NCBI GenBank assembly: GCA_028714055.1
Contig: JAQTNB010000076.1
Span: forward strand, 1 to 6,403
DNA from: Candidatus Omnitrophota bacterium
GTDB taxonomy: Bacteria; Omnitrophota; Gorgyraeia; Gygaellales; Profunditerraquicolaceae
Reading direction: 5' to 3'
Length of the DNA: 6,403 nt
Shown here piece by piece: positions 6,355 to 6,403 of this stretch. The first letter of the stretch is position 1; each line of letters begins with the position of its first letter. A model generated the notes under the pieces. It was not told where the DNA came from, did not search any database, and saw nothing but the letters and a program-made list of their open reading frames with translations. The position numbers and the translations under genes are program-made.

Positions 6355-6403
6355 TTCCGGCGCGCGCTGGGAAAGAATGTCGTCGGGGCCATCGGAGATT
6401 CTA
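6352..6403 (+). other. iorA: In-frame TGA and continuation of the iorA reading frame past it
   Basis: TGA at 6352-6354 stands at codon 390 of iorA. The same frame then reads FRRALGKNVVGAIGDS and stays open to the last base. This aligns without a gap to the family pattern GxEKALGxKVVAVIGDST, where GDS binds the magnesium and diphosphate of thiamine diphosphate. The stop falls where I expect a glycine, one base change from GGA (or from the arginine codon CGA). An ATG overlaps the stop at 6351-6353, but its frame gives no recognisable protein. The rest of the gene should lie beyond the window. Confidence 0.75.

Noticed and set aside
6351..6403. A new gene starting at the ATG overlapping the iorA TGA
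   Set aside because: That frame gives an arginine-rich peptide with no recognisable features, while the iorA frame itself continues with IorA homology.

Overview
The window reads as bacterial chromosome, moderately GC-rich by eye. It is almost wholly coding and all on the + strand: eight genes in one tight co-directional run, with gaps of 1 to 21 bases or short overlaps. I see no promoter, terminator, RNA gene, mobile element or CRISPR. The combination of a class-1B-like PyrD, a V/A-type ATPase and an anaerobic-type indolepyruvate:ferredoxin oxidoreductase suggests an uncultured anaerobic bacterium. A candidate phylum such as Omnitrophota is my guess from general style, not something the sequence proves.

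Layout: (1) 1-339, the end of a TauE/SafE-type membrane protein cut by the window edge. (2) 348-1966, pyrD and pyrF, the fourth and sixth steps of de novo UMP synthesis, overlapping by 4 bases. (3) 1957-5163, four V/A-type ATPase genes: a short coiled-coil stalk subunit (H/G/NtpF type), membrane subunit I (a-subunit), proteolipid K (c-ring) and peripheral-stalk subunit E. This matches the F-I-K-E start of the Enterococcus hirae ntp operon and holds the membrane motor and peripheral stalks. The catalytic and central-shaft genes (A, B, D, C, F) are absent up to the window end. (4) 5185-6403, iorA, indolepyruvate:ferredoxin oxidoreductase alpha subunit, interrupted by an in-frame TGA at 6352-6354. 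The same frame then continues with clear IorA homology to the window end.

How they may work together: pyrD and pyrF are one pathway. The ATPase genes follow with a 10-base pyrF overlap, so both sets are probably on one mRNA. The K subunit keeps the full sodium-ligand set known from E. hirae NtpK, so the motor is predicted to move Na+. IorA would feed reduced ferredoxin and acyl-CoA from aromatic 2-oxo acids into anaerobic energy metabolism, if the gene is functional.

The points most worth a second look are the in-frame TGA in iorA, a subunit E that keeps its coiled coil and C-terminal tail but seems to lack most of the globular middle, the interruption of the ATPase cluster by iorA, and an altered loop next to the PyrD catalytic cysteine. 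I found no clearly new multi-gene system; most of the window is recognisable core metabolism.
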